DNA of 12,310 bases from Candidatus Hydrogenedentota bacterium (GCA_016934125.1 JAFGTL010000132.1:1-12310), one strand, 5' to 3'. Positions 4,722-12,310 are shown, counted from the first letter of the stretch. The notes: generated from the letters alone by a model not told the origin. Numbers and translations are program-made.

Positions 4722-6004
4722 CTTGGGTGCCCACCACTGCTGCTGAGCGAGAAGAGATGCTCGCCGTCATCGGCGTCACCACGGTAGATGATCTCTTCGC
4801 CACGATTCCGGAGTCGCTGAGGCCGAAGTCGTGGAACCTGCCGGCGCCCGAGTCCGAAATGGCGGTGCGCCGGGCGATGGCCGGATTATCGGCCCGGAAC
4901 GCCGTATGCCACACGAGTTTCCTGGGCGGTGGGTTCTACGATCACTTCATTCCGGCGGCCGTAGACGCCCTGGCGACGCGCAGCGAGTTCTACACCGCCT
5001 ACACGCCCTATCAGCCCGAGAGCTCGCAGGGGACGCTCCAGGCCATTTACGAATACCAGTCGGCCGTGTGCCGGCTGACGGGCATGGAGTTCGCCAACGC
5101 CTCGCTGTATGACGGCGGCACGGCCGTGTTCGAGGCCGCGACGATGTCGGTGCGCCTCACGCGGCGCCGGCGGATCGTGTGCCATGAGTCGCTCAACCCG
5201 CTTTACGGCCGGATGCTGAAGACGCACACGGCGAACCTGGGATTCGAGTTCGCCACGGGGGACGATCCGGCCGATGCGGCGTGCGTGATCGTGCAGAATC
5301 CGAGTTTCCTGGGTTCGGTGGCCGATTTCTCGGCGTTGGCCGGCCGGTGCCACGAGGCCGGGGCGTTGCTGGTGGTGTCGTTCTATCCGCTGTCGCTGGG
5401 CATGCTGAAGACGCCAGGCGAGATGGGCGCGGATATCGCGGTAGCAGAGGGGCAGAGCCTGGGCCTTCCGCTCGGATTCGGCGGGCCCTACCTGGGCGTG
5501 ATGGCCACGCGGAAGGAGCACCTGCGCAAGATGCCGGGCCGGATCGGGGCCGCGACGGAAGATGCGCAGGGCCGGCGGGGGTTCGTGCTCACACTACAGG
5601 CCCGGGAACAACACATCCGCCGCGAGAAGGCGATGTCAAATATCTGTTCGAACGAGGCCCTGTGCGCATTGCGGGCGCTGATCTACCTGTGCCTGCTCGG
5701 GAAGGAGGGGCTCCGGGAAGTGGCGGCACAATGCCACGCCAGGGCCGAGTACCTCAAGTCGCGATTGTCGTTCCTGCAGGTGCTCAACGCCGGCCCGACG
5801 TTCAACGAGTTTGCCGTCCGCCTGCCGCGCGACGCCGAACAGGTGGTGTCGGCACTGGCGGAGCGGGGATTCCTGGCGGGGCTCCCGTTGGCGGCCGTCG
5901 GGGCCGGAGAGGCCACCGATCTGCTGATCGCCGTGACGGAGAAACGCACGCGACACGAATTGGGCGCCTTTGCCGAGGCGTTGAAGGAGGCGGCATGCAG
6001 CTGA
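4718..6004 (+). CDS. gcvPA: glycine dehydrogenase (decarboxylating) subunit 1
   Basis: The N-terminal half of the PLP-dependent P protein, encoded separately as in many Firmicutes, Thermotogae, archaea and deep-branching bacteria. It pairs with GcvPB to decarboxylate glycine and load the aminomethyl group on H protein. The 428 residues (family about 440-450) show FLGGGFYDHF (68-77), TAYTPYQPESSQGT (93-106), NASLYDGGTA (127-136), AEGQSLGLPLGFGGPYLG (243-260) and PGRIGAATEDAQGRRGFVLT (273-292). Position 305-312 reads AMSNICSN where most relatives have ATSNICT-type sequence, a minor change. This subunit lacks the PLP lysine, which is in GcvPB. Its ATG overlaps the gcvH stop (ATGA), and its stop overlaps gcvPB by 10 bases, favouring equal amounts of the two subunits. 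Confidence 0.96.
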   Translation: MTWVPTTAAEREEMLAVIGVTTVDDLFATIPESLRPKSWNLPAPESEMAVRRAMAGLSARNAVCHTSFLGGGFYDHFIPAAVDALATRSEFYTAYTPYQPESSQGTLQAIYEYQSAVCRLTGMEFANASLYDGGTAVFEAATMSVRLTRRRRIVCHESLNPLYGRMLKTHTANLGFEFATGDDPADAACVIVQNPSFLGSVADFSALAGRCHEAGALLVVSFYPLSLGMLKTPGEMGADIAVAEGQSLGLPLGFGGPYLGVMATRKEHLRKMPGRIGAATEDAQGRRGFVLTLQAREQHIRREKAMSNICSNEALCALRALIYLCLLGKEGLREVAAQCHARAEYLKSRLSFLQVLNAGPTFNEFAVRLPRDAEQVVSALAERGFLAGLPLAAVGAGEATDLLIAVTEKRTRHELGAFAEALKEAACS

Positions 6005-7428
6005 TTTTCGAGAAGTCCCGCCCGGGCCGGCGAGCAGCGCAGTTCGACGCGTTGGATGTGCCTGAGGCGTCCCTTCCACCGGCGCTGTGCCGCGCCGAGC
6101 CAGCCGAACTGCCCGAGGTGAGCGAGTTGGACGTCGTGCGCCATTTCACGCAGCTTTCTCAGCAGAACTTCGGCGTGGATTCGAACTTCTATCCCCTTGG
6201 CTCGTGCACGATGAAGTACAACCCGAAACTGGCCGAGGCGGTGGCGGCGTATCCGGGATTCAGCGAACTGCATCCCCATCTCTCGACGTGCCCGGCGTTC
6301 CGGGGCCTGTGCCAGGGGGCGCTCGAACTGGTGTACGAAACGGAACAGGCGCTGGCGGAGATCGCCGGCATGCGGAAGGTGAGCCTGCAGCCGATTGCGG
6401 GCGCCCACGGCGAACTCACCGGCGCGCTGCTCATGGCCGCCTACCACCGCGACAAGGGGAATGCCAAGGACACCATGCTCGTGCCCGATTCGGCGCATGG
6501 CACCAATCCCGCCAGCGCCGCCATCGCCGGATTCAAGGTAGTCCAGGTGGCGTCGGCAGCCGACGGTACGATCCGGCTCGATGCCGTCAAGGAAGCGCTG
6601 AACGAGTCGGTGGCGGGCCTCATGCTGACGTGCCCGAACACGCACGGCCTCTTCGAGCCGCGGGTGCGCGAGATCGCCGATTTGCTGCACGAATCCGACG
6701 CGCTCTTGTACTACGACGGGGCGAATCTCAACGCAATCATGGGCCACGCCCGGCCGGGCGACCTCGGCTTCGATGTGATGCACTTCAACCTGCACAAGAC
6801 CTTCGGGACACCGCACGGCATGGGCGGCCCGGGCTCGGGGCCGGTGGGCGTGGGTGAACGGCTCGAAGCATTCCTGCCGGGCCCGCGGGTGGTGTGCGAA
6901 GGCGGCCGATACGATCTGGAGACGCCGGCCAAGTCGATCGGGAAGGTGGCGGCCTTTTTCGGGAACTTCCTGATCGCGGTGCGGGCCTGTGCCTACATCC
7001 GGCACTTGGGCGGGCCCGGGCTGAAGGAGGCCTCGGAGAACGCCGTGCTCAACGCCAACTACGTGTTTGCGCGGCTGAAAGGCACCTACCAGCCCGCCTT
7101 CGAGTCGGGATTCATGCACGAGTGCGTGTTCTCGGCCGCGCCGCAGGCCAAGGCCGGCGTGCGGGCGCTCGATATTGCCAAGGCCCTGCTGGACTATGGC
7201 CTGCACGCGCCGACGGTGTATTTCCCGCTCACGGTGCGCGAGAGCCTCATGATCGAGCCCACCGAAACCGAGTCCAAAGACACGCTCGACGCGTTCTGCG
7301 ACGCCATGATCGAAATCGCCGGGAAGGCCGAGTCGGATCCCGACAGCTTGCACGCCGCGCCGCGCACCATGCCCGTGGGCCGGCTCGATGAAGTGCGTGC
7401 CGCGCGGCAACTTGACTGTTCGTGCTGA
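5995..7428 (+). CDS. gcvPB: glycine dehydrogenase (decarboxylating) subunit 2
   Basis: The PLP-carrying half of the split P protein, 477 residues, close to the usual 480-500. It shows SNFYPLGSCTMKYNPK (63-78), LQPIAGAHGELTG (131-143), DSAHGTNPASAA (165-176), TCPNTHGLFE (212-221), YYDGANLNAIMG (239-250, Asp241 expected to contact the PLP pyridine nitrogen) and HFNLHKTFGTPHGMGGPGSG (263-282, Schiff-base Lys268). The start at ATG 5995 is chosen because AAGGAGG (5984-5990) lies 4 bases upstream and the protein begins MQLIFEKSRPG as in homologues. The frame stays open to 5281, but that upstream part is a shadow inside gcvPA. It overlaps gcvPA by 10 bases and ends two bases before the preferred ligase ATG. 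Confidence 0.96.
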   Translation: MQLIFEKSRPGRRAAQFDALDVPEASLPPALCRAEPAELPEVSELDVVRHFTQLSQQNFGVDSNFYPLGSCTMKYNPKLAEAVAAYPGFSELHPHLSTCPAFRGLCQGALELVYETEQALAEIAGMRKVSLQPIAGAHGELTGALLMAAYHRDKGNAKDTMLVPDSAHGTNPASAAIAGFKVVQVASAADGTIRLDAVKEALNESVAGLMLTCPNTHGLFEPRVREIADLLHESDALLYYDGANLNAIMGHARPGDLGFDVMHFNLHKTFGTPHGMGGPGSGPVGVGERLEAFLPGPRVVCEGGRYDLETPAKSIGKVAAFFGNFLIAVRACAYIRHLGGPGLKEASENAVLNANYVFARLKGTYQPAFESGFMHECVFSAAPQAKAGVRALDIAKALLDYGLHAPTVYFPLTVRESLMIEPTETESKDTLDAFCDAMIEIAGKAESDPDSLHAAPRTMPVGRLDEVRAARQLDCSC

Positions 7429-7430
7429 CG

Positions 7431-8159
7431 ATGCGGCTCCTGGACGTCACACTCGCCACCCCCGAAGAGAACCTCGCGCTTGATGAGGTTCTGCTGTCGG
7501 CCGTCGAGGAAGAGGGGGCTGAGGAAGTGGTGCGGGTATGGCAGAGCCCGGTGCCGTTCGTGGTGCTGGGGGTGGCACAGGCGGTGCGCGCCCATGTGCA
7601 TGATCGGGCGTGCGCGCGGGATGGTGTGCCGGTGCTGCGCCGGTGTTCAGCCGGGGGTTGCGTGCTGCAGGGGCCCGGCTGCCTCAACTACACGCTCGTG
7701 TGGCGGCCCGAGCATCATCCGGAGATCCGCACCTTGCGCGGCTCGTACTGCCATATCCTCGGGCGGCTGAGCGACGCCCTCGCGAAGCGCGGCGTGTCGG
7801 CACGGCACAAGGGGATCTCCGATCTGGCCGTGTCGGGCAAGAAGGTGTCTGGGAGCGCGCAGAAGCGGCGGCGCAAGGCCATCCTGCACCACGGGACGCT
7901 GCTGTATGCCACGGACTACGACGCCATGCTCCGCTACCTGCGCGAGCCCGCCGAACGGCCCCAGTATAGGGGGAACAGAACCCACCGGGGGTTTGTTCGG
8001 GATCTGCCGCTGAGTCCCCAGGAACTCCGGGAGGTCATCTGGGGGGCCTTCGATCTGCACGGAGAGCCGGAGGAAGTCCTGACGGCACAGGAGCTTCGCG
8101 CGGTCGAAGGGCTCGTGCGCGAGAAGTACGGGCAAGCCGGCTGGAACCGGCGCAAGTAA
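7431..8159 (+). CDS. lipoate-protein ligase / lipoyl- or octanoyltransferase family
   Basis: A BPL/LplA/LipB-fold protein of 242 residues that attaches lipoate (or octanoate) to lipoyl domains, here most plausibly GcvH Lys62. Visible motifs: FVVLGVAQ (43-50), the binding loop RRCSAGGCVLQGPGCLNY (70-87), GISDLAVSGKKVSGSAQ (128-144) with Lys139 as the expected catalytic or substrate-contacting lysine, and HHGTLL (153-158). The usual LplA small C-terminal domain (full length about 335) is absent, so this may be a single-domain ligase, part of a two-piece enzyme, or a transferase. No LipM-type cysteine is seen before the SGKK motif, which favours the ligase branch. ATG 7431 is preferred (MRLLDVTLA as in relatives); GTG 7422 would overlap gcvPB by 7 bases. 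It is last in the gcv operon. Confidence 0.85.
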   Translation: MRLLDVTLATPEENLALDEVLLSAVEEEGAEEVVRVWQSPVPFVVLGVAQAVRAHVHDRACARDGVPVLRRCSAGGCVLQGPGCLNYTLVWRPEHHPEIRTLRGSYCHILGRLSDALAKRGVSARHKGISDLAVSGKKVSGSAQKRRRKAILHHGTLLYATDYDAMLRYLREPAERPQYRGNRTHRGFVRDLPLSPQELREVIWGAFDLHGEPEEVLTAQELRAVEGLVREKYGQAGWNRRK

Positions 8160-8173
8160 CCGGGCGCGGGCGC

Positions 8174-9823
8174 TCAGGGCGGCGGCGCGTTCTCGAAGGC
8201 GGCGGGGGCGCCGCCGTGGATCGCGGACGCCCACTCCAGGAGCGTATCGCGCTCGTGCCACACGGCGAACCGGGCCGCAACCCGGATCGCATCCATCTCG
8301 GCATCGGTGAGATCGCCCATCGTGGTGCCGATGCCACGGAGCACTTCGAGCAACCGCCCGGCATCGCCGATGGCGGGCTCGCCGCGGCACAATTCGGCAA
8401 GGTAGTCGGACTCCGGGCCATGTTGCCCGAGGTAGGGCGTCCATGCGACGAACCGGAACCGGGCATAGGCGTAGAGTCCGTCGTTACTATGCGCGTCGAA
8501 GAGGCGCTCATAGGCATCCTGGCCGGTTTGCCAGGATGCGCGCGAGGCCGAGTACACCTCGTTGAACCAACCCTTCTTGAGGAGACGTCCGCCCCGCTCG
8601 GGGGCGCGCAGTTCGCGGTATCCGGCGTCCAATCCGATGAGCAACGGCGTGTGCGGCACGCCGCCAGAACGGGCCAGGGACTCGAAGACGCGATCGATGG
8701 ACGACACGCCGCGGTTGTCGACGAGGCCGCCGTCCTTGAGATCGTAGACGTAGGCGTAGCCGGGCTGGTTGCGGGCGCGCGCCATGCGCGCCTGTTCCGG
8801 CTCGGGAAGGCCGGAACCCACCCAGGGCTGATCCGGATGGAGACGCATGAGGCCCGAGCGGAGGTAGCCGGGGAACGCGGAGCTGTTGTAGCAGGCCTCG
8901 CCGAGGGCGTACGCCATGGGATCGCTGTGGAAGCTCTCGAAGCTCTGGACGCCCACCCCCCACTCCGTGTCCGGATAGGTGTCGAGGGCGTAGCGGTAGG
9001 GCAAACGGGTTTGGACAAAGGGGGTGCCGGGATCGTTGATTACCGTGCTCCCGATGAAGAGCAAGGGGACCTCCGGCAGGGCGCGGAACGTGAGGCCGCT
9101 GGCGGGTTTGCACGCGGCCCCTTCGAAGAACGCCGAGGCCATGGCGCCGGCCATGGCCGGGCGCCCGTTCATGCCGATGAGGAGATCGCGCAGGAAGATG
9201 TGCGGGTGCAGCGCGAGCCCTTTGAACGAACGGGCCACGAGATCGCGGTTGAAACACTCCGGCCACGCGTCGCGGCGCAGATGGCCGGGGCAGTTCGGGC
9301 CGCGATCGAGCACAAAAGCGGCCGCGGGGATGGCACCCGTGGACACGCCGGATACGAAATCGATGTCGGCGAGGGGATCGATCCGGCGGGTTCCCTCGGG
9401 CAGGCGAACCAGGATGGCGCCGAGTTGCTCGATTTCGTCGACGCACATCGCGCAGAACACGGTGCCGCGGGTTCCGCCGCCCGAAAAGGCGAGGCCCACG
9501 GCGTACTCGCCTTCGAACGAACCCGGGGCCGGCGTCTGCACATAGCTGTGGTACGGCGTCGGATAGCGCGTGCGGGCCGCAGGCGGCAGGGCGCGCCACC
9601 GGGCCAGCGCGTCCTCCACGGCGGGATCGCCGGCGCCGGGGAGCGGCCGGTTGGCCGCGCGATCGAACCGGATGGCAGGCGCCATGAAGTCGGCCACGCG
9701 AATCACGCCGCACCCGCAACACACGGCCACCAGGGCCACGGCGGCGAGCCAGTGCGCCCCATCGAGCGCGCGGGCTCGGGCAGTCTTCGTTCTCCGGGCG
9801 GTGTGATCGCGTGTCAAGGCCAT
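8174..9823 (-). CDS. patatin-like phospholipase, probable lipoprotein
   Basis: A serine acyl hydrolase of the patatin family, predicted to cleave lipids or other esters at the envelope. With the ATG at 9823 it has 549 residues. Residues 1-22 are basic; 23-38 form a hydrophobic segment ending VAVCCGCG, a cysteine-rich lipobox-like site with Cys38 (Gly at -1) the likeliest lipid acceptor, though the -3 residue is atypical. The catalytic core has the oxyanion loop SGGGTRG (114-120), nucleophile Ser161 in GVSTG (159-163) and Asp364 in DGGLVDN (364-370), so the Ser-Asp dyad is complete. The frame is open further upstream (ATG 9838, 9853), but 9853 lies inside the predicted -10 box. It converges on the ligase gene with a 14-base gap and is divergent from a lipoprotein gene. 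Substrate unknown. Confidence 0.88.
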   Translation of the reverse strand: MALTRDHTARRTKTARARALDGAHWLAAVALVAVCCGCGVIRVADFMAPAIRFDRAANRPLPGAGDPAVEDALARWRALPPAARTRYPTPYHSYVQTPAPGSFEGEYAVGLAFSGGGTRGTVFCAMCVDEIEQLGAILVRLPEGTRRIDPLADIDFVSGVSTGAIPAAAFVLDRGPNCPGHLRRDAWPECFNRDLVARSFKGLALHPHIFLRDLLIGMNGRPAMAGAMASAFFEGAACKPASGLTFRALPEVPLLFIGSTVINDPGTPFVQTRLPYRYALDTYPDTEWGVGVQSFESFHSDPMAYALGEACYNSSAFPGYLRSGLMRLHPDQPWVGSGLPEPEQARMARARNQPGYAYVYDLKDGGLVDNRGVSSIDRVFESLARSGGVPHTPLLIGLDAGYRELRAPERGGRLLKKGWFNEVYSASRASWQTGQDAYERLFDAHSNDGLYAYARFRFVAWTPYLGQHGPESDYLAELCRGEPAIGDAGRLLEVLRGIGTTMGDLTDAEMDAIRVAARFAVWHERDTLLEWASAIHGGAPAAFENAPPP

Positions 9824-9851
9824 GCGTGGCGTCCCCATTCGGTGCACGCCC

Positions 9852-9880
9852 ATGCTACCAAGGGGTGCGGGGCGGTTCAA
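9852..9880 (-). promoter_or_regulatory. candidate promoter of the patatin gene
   Basis: On the minus strand, TTGAAC (9875-9880), 17 bases, TAGCAT (9852-9857); each hexamer matches the consensus at 4 of 6. The predicted start at about 9845 gives a leader of about 22 bases to ATG 9823 and argues against translation from ATG 9853. Confidence 0.4.
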
Positions 9881-9888
9881 TGCCGCGC

Positions 9889-9905
9889 GCCGGCTCACAG
9901 CCGGC
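9889..9905. repeat. 7-bp palindrome between divergent promoters
   Basis: GCCGGCT (9889-9895) and AGCCGGC (9899-9905) are perfect reverse complements with a 3-base spacer. It lies between the patatin promoter and the opposing TATAAT at 9933, where a shared operator could act on both genes. It is too short and lacks a T-run for a terminator. Confidence 0.4.
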
Positions 9906-9932
9906 CCACCGGCGGATCGGGCGGCAAAGGGG

Positions 9933-9938
9933 TATAAT
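9933..9938 (+). promoter_or_regulatory. -10 box of the HEAT-lipoprotein/hydrolase pair
   Basis: A perfect TATAAT in GC-rich surroundings, about 60 bases before ATG 9999. No good -35 is seen 16-18 bases upstream, so it may need an activator or be fortuitous. Confidence 0.4.
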
Positions 9939-9998
9939 GGCGTACAGAAAAGGGCTTGTGTGCACGACAGGCGGACGCCAGTGAGAGAAGGGGATGCC

Positions 9999-10562
9999 AT
10001 GAGATACCGGATCTGGGCGGTACTGGCGGCGGCATGCGTGCTGTGCGGGTGCGGCGGCTCGAAGCCCGCCCTGAGCGTCGCGCAGCAGCACACCTGGGAG
10101 CAGTTCATCAGCAAGCAATTGGCCGGCGGCACGGTGCAGCCGAACTCGGAGGACGCGACGGCGGTGGCGGCGATCGGCGACGCGATCGTGCCGTACGTCG
10201 AGGAGCAGTTGGGCGCGGCGCACGCGGGGCCGGGCGGCAAGGGCGACTACTGGCTCGTGATCGTGCTGGCGCGGCTCGGCACGCCGCGCGCCATCGAAGC
10301 CATCGAGAAGGTGCTGCGCCACGACTATCCAGGGGCCGTAGGCCGGGATCGGGAGACGGCCGCGAAGGCGCTCGTCTGGCTGGGCGCGGCGGATGCGGCG
10401 CCGACGCTCGAGGCGGCCATCGCAGATCACGAGCGGCTGATCCGTGAGAAAGGCCGGCCGGGCCAGGATTCAGACGAGGTGAATGTCCTCAAGGACTACC
10501 TCGAGCAGCTCCAGCAGGGCACCGGCAAACGGGACACGGCAACGTTCCCGTTCGACTCGTAG
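9999..10562 (+). CDS. small HEAT-like repeat lipoprotein
   Basis: A 187-residue probable lipoprotein. The signal sequence MRYRIWAVLAAACVLCGCGG has a lipobox-type LCGC with Cys18 as the acceptor. The mature part is helical; residues about 50-115 (YVEEQLGAAHAGPGG, YWLVIVLARLGTPRAIEAIE, AAKALVWLGAADAAPTLEAA) look like two or three HEAT or Armadillo-type helical pairs, usually protein-binding scaffolds. The frame is open from 9822, but ATG 9999 is chosen because GAGAGAAGGGG lies just upstream and the signal peptide begins there. No catalytic motif is seen. It lies 12 bases before the alpha/beta hydrolase gene and is probably co-transcribed with it; partner unknown. Confidence 0.78.
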   Translation: MRYRIWAVLAAACVLCGCGGSKPALSVAQQHTWEQFISKQLAGGTVQPNSEDATAVAAIGDAIVPYVEEQLGAAHAGPGGKGDYWLVIVLARLGTPRAIEAIEKVLRHDYPGAVGRDRETAAKALVWLGAADAAPTLEAAIADHERLIREKGRPGQDSDEVNVLKDYLEQLQQGTGKRDTATFPFDS

Positions 10563-10574
10563 GCGCGCGAGGGC

Positions 10575-11564
10575 ATGAGCGGGCATCTCGTCCTGGCCAG
10601 ATTCCTCATCGGGTTCGCCCTTGCTGGGGCGTCGGCGGCGGAGGCCGTGGGGCCGTTCACGGTATGCGTGGCGGACGAGGTGTTGTTGCCCGATGCGGCC
10701 CGGGGCAAGAGCGTGCCGCTGAAGGTGTATTTCCCGGAGGAGGCGGGCGTCTACCCGCTGGTGCTGTTCTCGCACGGCGCGGGGGATTCGAATGACGGGG
10801 CGGCCCATTTGTCGTGGTTCTGGGCGAGCCACGGGTATGTGTGCATCCATCCGACGCACGGCGTGGACGGGGCGGCGCGGCATCGGTTGAGCCTGGTGCG
10901 AACGTGGCGCGAGTTGCGCCGCTGGCGGGAGGAAGGGGCCGAGGCGTGGGCCGGCCGCGTGGCCGATCTCGAACTCATCCTCGATCGCCTGGACGATGTG
11001 GGCGCACGCGTGCCCGGCTTGGCCGGCAAGATCGACAGGGAACGGATCGGCGTGGCCGGGCACTCGCTGGGCGCGTATACGGCGCTCCTGGTGGGCGGGG
11101 CGGAACTGGCGGCGCCGGATGGGGCGGGCCCGATCCGGTATACGGATGGGCGCGTGCGGGCCGTGGTGGCGTTGTCCCCGCCGGGTGTGGATGAGCGGGG
11201 ACTGAATGTGCATTCGTGGTGCCGCATGCGCCTGCCGGTGATGATCGCAACGGGTTCGAGGGACGTGGGCCTGCGGGGCGGGCAGGGGGTGCGTTGGCGG
11301 ACCGACGCGTATCGGTTCGCGCCGCCGGGCGACAAGTATCTCCTCTTCATCGAGGGCGCGACGCACGCCTCGTTTGTGGGAATGCCGGCCAGCGGCGCGC
11401 CCCGCAATCCGGGCCGGCCCAAACCCATCATGCAGTACACGCGGGCGGCGACGCTCGCGTTCTGGAACGCGTATCTCAAGGGAGATCCCGCCGGGGCCGC
11501 CTACCTGAAGTCACCCGCGCTGGCGGAGTCGAGCGGCGGGAAGGCCGCCCTGTACACGAAGTAG
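10575..11564 (+). CDS. exported alpha/beta hydrolase (dienelactone hydrolase / PAF-AH-like)
   Basis: A 329-residue serine hydrolase. Residues 1-22 (MSGHLVLARFLIGFALAGAS then AA) form a signal peptide. The core shows the oxyanion strand YPLVLFSHGAG (60-70), the nucleophile elbow GVAGHSLGAYTA (159-170) with Ser164, a probable acid Asp230 in ATGSRDVG (225-232) and His264 in EGATHASF (260-267), so the triad is complete. The layout, with an Asp/Ser/Gly-rich loop after FSHGAG and a helical insert at 105-150, resembles dienelactone-hydrolase or platelet-activating-factor-acetylhydrolase-type enzymes. An esterase or lipase role is likely, substrate unknown. ATG 10575 is preceded by a weak GAGGG very close to the start; translation may be coupled to the lipoprotein gene ending 12 bases upstream. 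Confidence 0.85.
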   Translation: MSGHLVLARFLIGFALAGASAAEAVGPFTVCVADEVLLPDAARGKSVPLKVYFPEEAGVYPLVLFSHGAGDSNDGAAHLSWFWASHGYVCIHPTHGVDGAARHRLSLVRTWRELRRWREEGAEAWAGRVADLELILDRLDDVGARVPGLAGKIDRERIGVAGHSLGAYTALLVGGAELAAPDGAGPIRYTDGRVRAVVALSPPGVDERGLNVHSWCRMRLPVMIATGSRDVGLRGGQGVRWRTDAYRFAPPGDKYLLFIEGATHASFVGMPASGAPRNPGRPKPIMQYTRAATLAFWNAYLKGDPAGAAYLKSPALAESSGGKAALYTK

Positions 11565-11615
11565 GGAATGCACGGCAGGGCAAGCGTGTTCCTCTCCTAA
11601 TCGCCTCACATGGAG

Positions 11616-11636
11616 CCGCGGCCCGTATCACCGCGG
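11616..11636. repeat. repeated CCGCGG hexamer in the intergenic gap
   Basis: CCGCGG occurs at 11616-11621 and 11631-11636, 9 bases apart. Being self-complementary, the copies can form a 6-bp hairpin. There is no following T-run, so a terminator role for the hydrolase transcript is doubtful. The rest of the gap 11565-11668 holds nothing recognisable besides the oxidoreductase ribosome site. Confidence 0.25.
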
Positions 11637-11668
11637 ACGAGGGGCAGGCGAAAAGCGGGAGAACTGCC

Positions 11669-12310
11669 GTGCAAGCCGAGAACGCGAAAGGCAAGGTGGT
11701 CGTCGTCGGGGCGGGGATTGCGGGCCTGTTGGCCGCGCGATCGCTGCGGGATGCCGGGCGGGAGGTGGTGGTTCTCGAGGCGTCGGACGCCGTGGGCGGA
11801 CGCATTGAGACGCGCCGGATCGGCCATGCCGTATTCGATACGGCGGCACAGTTCTTCACCGTGCGGCATCCCTGGTTCGTCCGGCTGGTGGCCGGATGGG
11901 AACGCGAGCGCGTGGTTACCGAATGGTGTCGCGGATTCACGAGCGCGGATGATCGCGTGCACCCGGACGGGTTCGTGCGATACCGGGGGGTGATGGGCAT
12001 GGCGGACGTGCCCAGGTACCTCGCCCGGGGCGTGGACGTGCGCCTCGGCGAACGGATCGTGTCCATCGCGGCACGGGACAACCAGTGGACGGTGACCACC
12101 GCCCGCCGCGAGTCGATTGCGGCCGACGGCGTCATCCTCACGCCGCCCGTGCCCGACTCCCTGGCGCTGCTCGAGGCGGGCAACGTGGAACTGCCAGGCC
12201 ACGCCCGTGAGGCGCTGGCCGGCATCGCGTACGAGCCGTGCATCGGCGCGTTGGTGACGCTGGGCGGGCCAAGCGGCGTCCCGATGCCGGGCGGCTTGCG
12301 GATGCCGTGC
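11669..12310 (+). CDS. FAD-dependent oxidoreductase, renalase/amine-oxidase-like (5' part)
   Basis: An N-terminal 214 residues, open through the right edge. The protein begins MQAENAKGKV and has the Rossmann dinucleotide motif VVVVGAGIAGLLAA (about 9-22), then VVVLEASDAVGGRIETRR (33-50), where the Glu binds the ribose of FAD and VGGR is the family loop. AQFFTVRHPWF (60-70) is the DTxAQFFT-type motif of the renalase-like NAD/FAD proteins (COG3380). It probably oxidises a small amine or dihydronicotinamide-type substrate; that is inferred. The start is GTG 11669, chosen because GGAG (11658-11661) lies 7 bases upstream and the sequence reaches the Rossmann fold at once. It lies 104 bases after the hydrolase, same strand, so co-transcription is possible. 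Confidence 0.85.
   Translation, partial: MQAENAKGKVVVVGAGIAGLLAARSLRDAGREVVVLEASDAVGGRIETRRIGHAVFDTAAQFFTVRHPWFVRLVAGWERERVVTEWCRGFTSADDRVHPDGFVRYRGVMGMADVPRYLARGVDVRLGERIVSIAARDNQWTVTTARRESIAADGVILTPPVPDSLALLEAGNVELPGHAREALAGIAYEPCIGALVTLGGPSGVPMPGGLRMPC

Noticed and set aside
5281..5994. N-terminal extension of gcvPB to the first codon of the open frame (715 residues)
   Set aside because: The extension overlaps gcvPA in another frame and lacks homology-like motifs; AAGGAGG before ATG 5995 and the normal family length support the short form.
5683..7410. 575-codon minus-strand frame opposite gcvPA/gcvPB
   Set aside because: Shadow of gcvPB: no family motifs, composition typical of antisense in GC-rich DNA.
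8136..8176. Terminator between the convergent ligase and patatin genes
   Set aside because: Only a 5-bp GCCGG/CCGGC hairpin inside the ligase coding end is seen, with no T-run; the gap is 14 bases.
8216..9937. 573-codon plus-strand frame opposite the patatin gene
   Set aside because: The minus-strand reading has a signal sequence and a complete patatin dyad; the plus-strand reading has no motif.
11610..11993. 127-codon plus-strand frame starting at ATG 11610
   Set aside because: It overlaps the FAD oxidoreductase in another frame; the GTG 11669 frame has a Rossmann motif and a proper ribosome site, this one has neither.

Overview
The window is a GC-rich (roughly two-thirds G+C by eye), densely packed bacterial chromosomal segment with no sign of mobile elements, rRNA/tRNA genes or CRISPR. 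Good Shine-Dalgarno sites before several starts, lipoprotein genes, ATGA stop/start overlaps and a two-subunit (split) glycine decarboxylase are visible. The lineage cannot be fixed from the sequence. A Gram-negative-type, high-GC environmental bacterium (planctomycete-like, or a candidate phylum such as Hydrogenedentota) is my guess only.

Layout. (1) Positions 1-2813, minus strand: a probable operon fired by a sigma70-like promoter at 2785-2813. It encodes a membrane-anchored protein of unknown function, a double zinc-ribbon/helix-turn-helix protein resembling the flagellar-operon protein YvyF, two very small hydrophobic proteins (34 and 51 aa), a secreted N-acetylmuramoyl-L-alanine amidase, and the start of a further membrane protein running off the left edge. 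(2) Positions 2814-3254: a long divergent regulatory region. It holds a recognisable ZTP (pfl) riboswitch at about 3072-3167, followed by a hairpin able to hide the gcvT ribosome-binding site and GTG start. (3) Positions 3255-8159, plus strand: the complete glycine cleavage operon gcvT-gcvH-gcvPA-gcvPB with a lipoate-protein ligase family gene at its end. The L protein (dihydrolipoyl dehydrogenase) is not in the window. (4) Positions 8174-9823, minus strand: a patatin-like phospholipase, probably a lipoprotein. It converges on the gcv operon with a 14-base gap. (5) Positions 9999-11564, plus strand: a small HEAT-like lipoprotein and an exported alpha/beta hydrolase, divergent from the patatin gene. 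(6) Positions 11669-12310, plus strand: the 5' part of a renalase-like FAD-dependent oxidoreductase, cut by the window edge.

How it works together. GcvT, H, PA and PB oxidise glycine to CO2, NH3 and 5,10-methylene-tetrahydrofolate. The H protein needs lipoate on its lysine, which the adjacent ligase could supply. The ZTP riboswitch would tie the operon to ZTP, the purine intermediate that accumulates when 10-formyl-THF runs short, rather than to glycine as in the textbook gcv leader. The most interesting points are this ZTP-gcv arrangement with its start-codon hairpin, and the two unannotated micro-ORFs nested in the cell-wall amidase operon.
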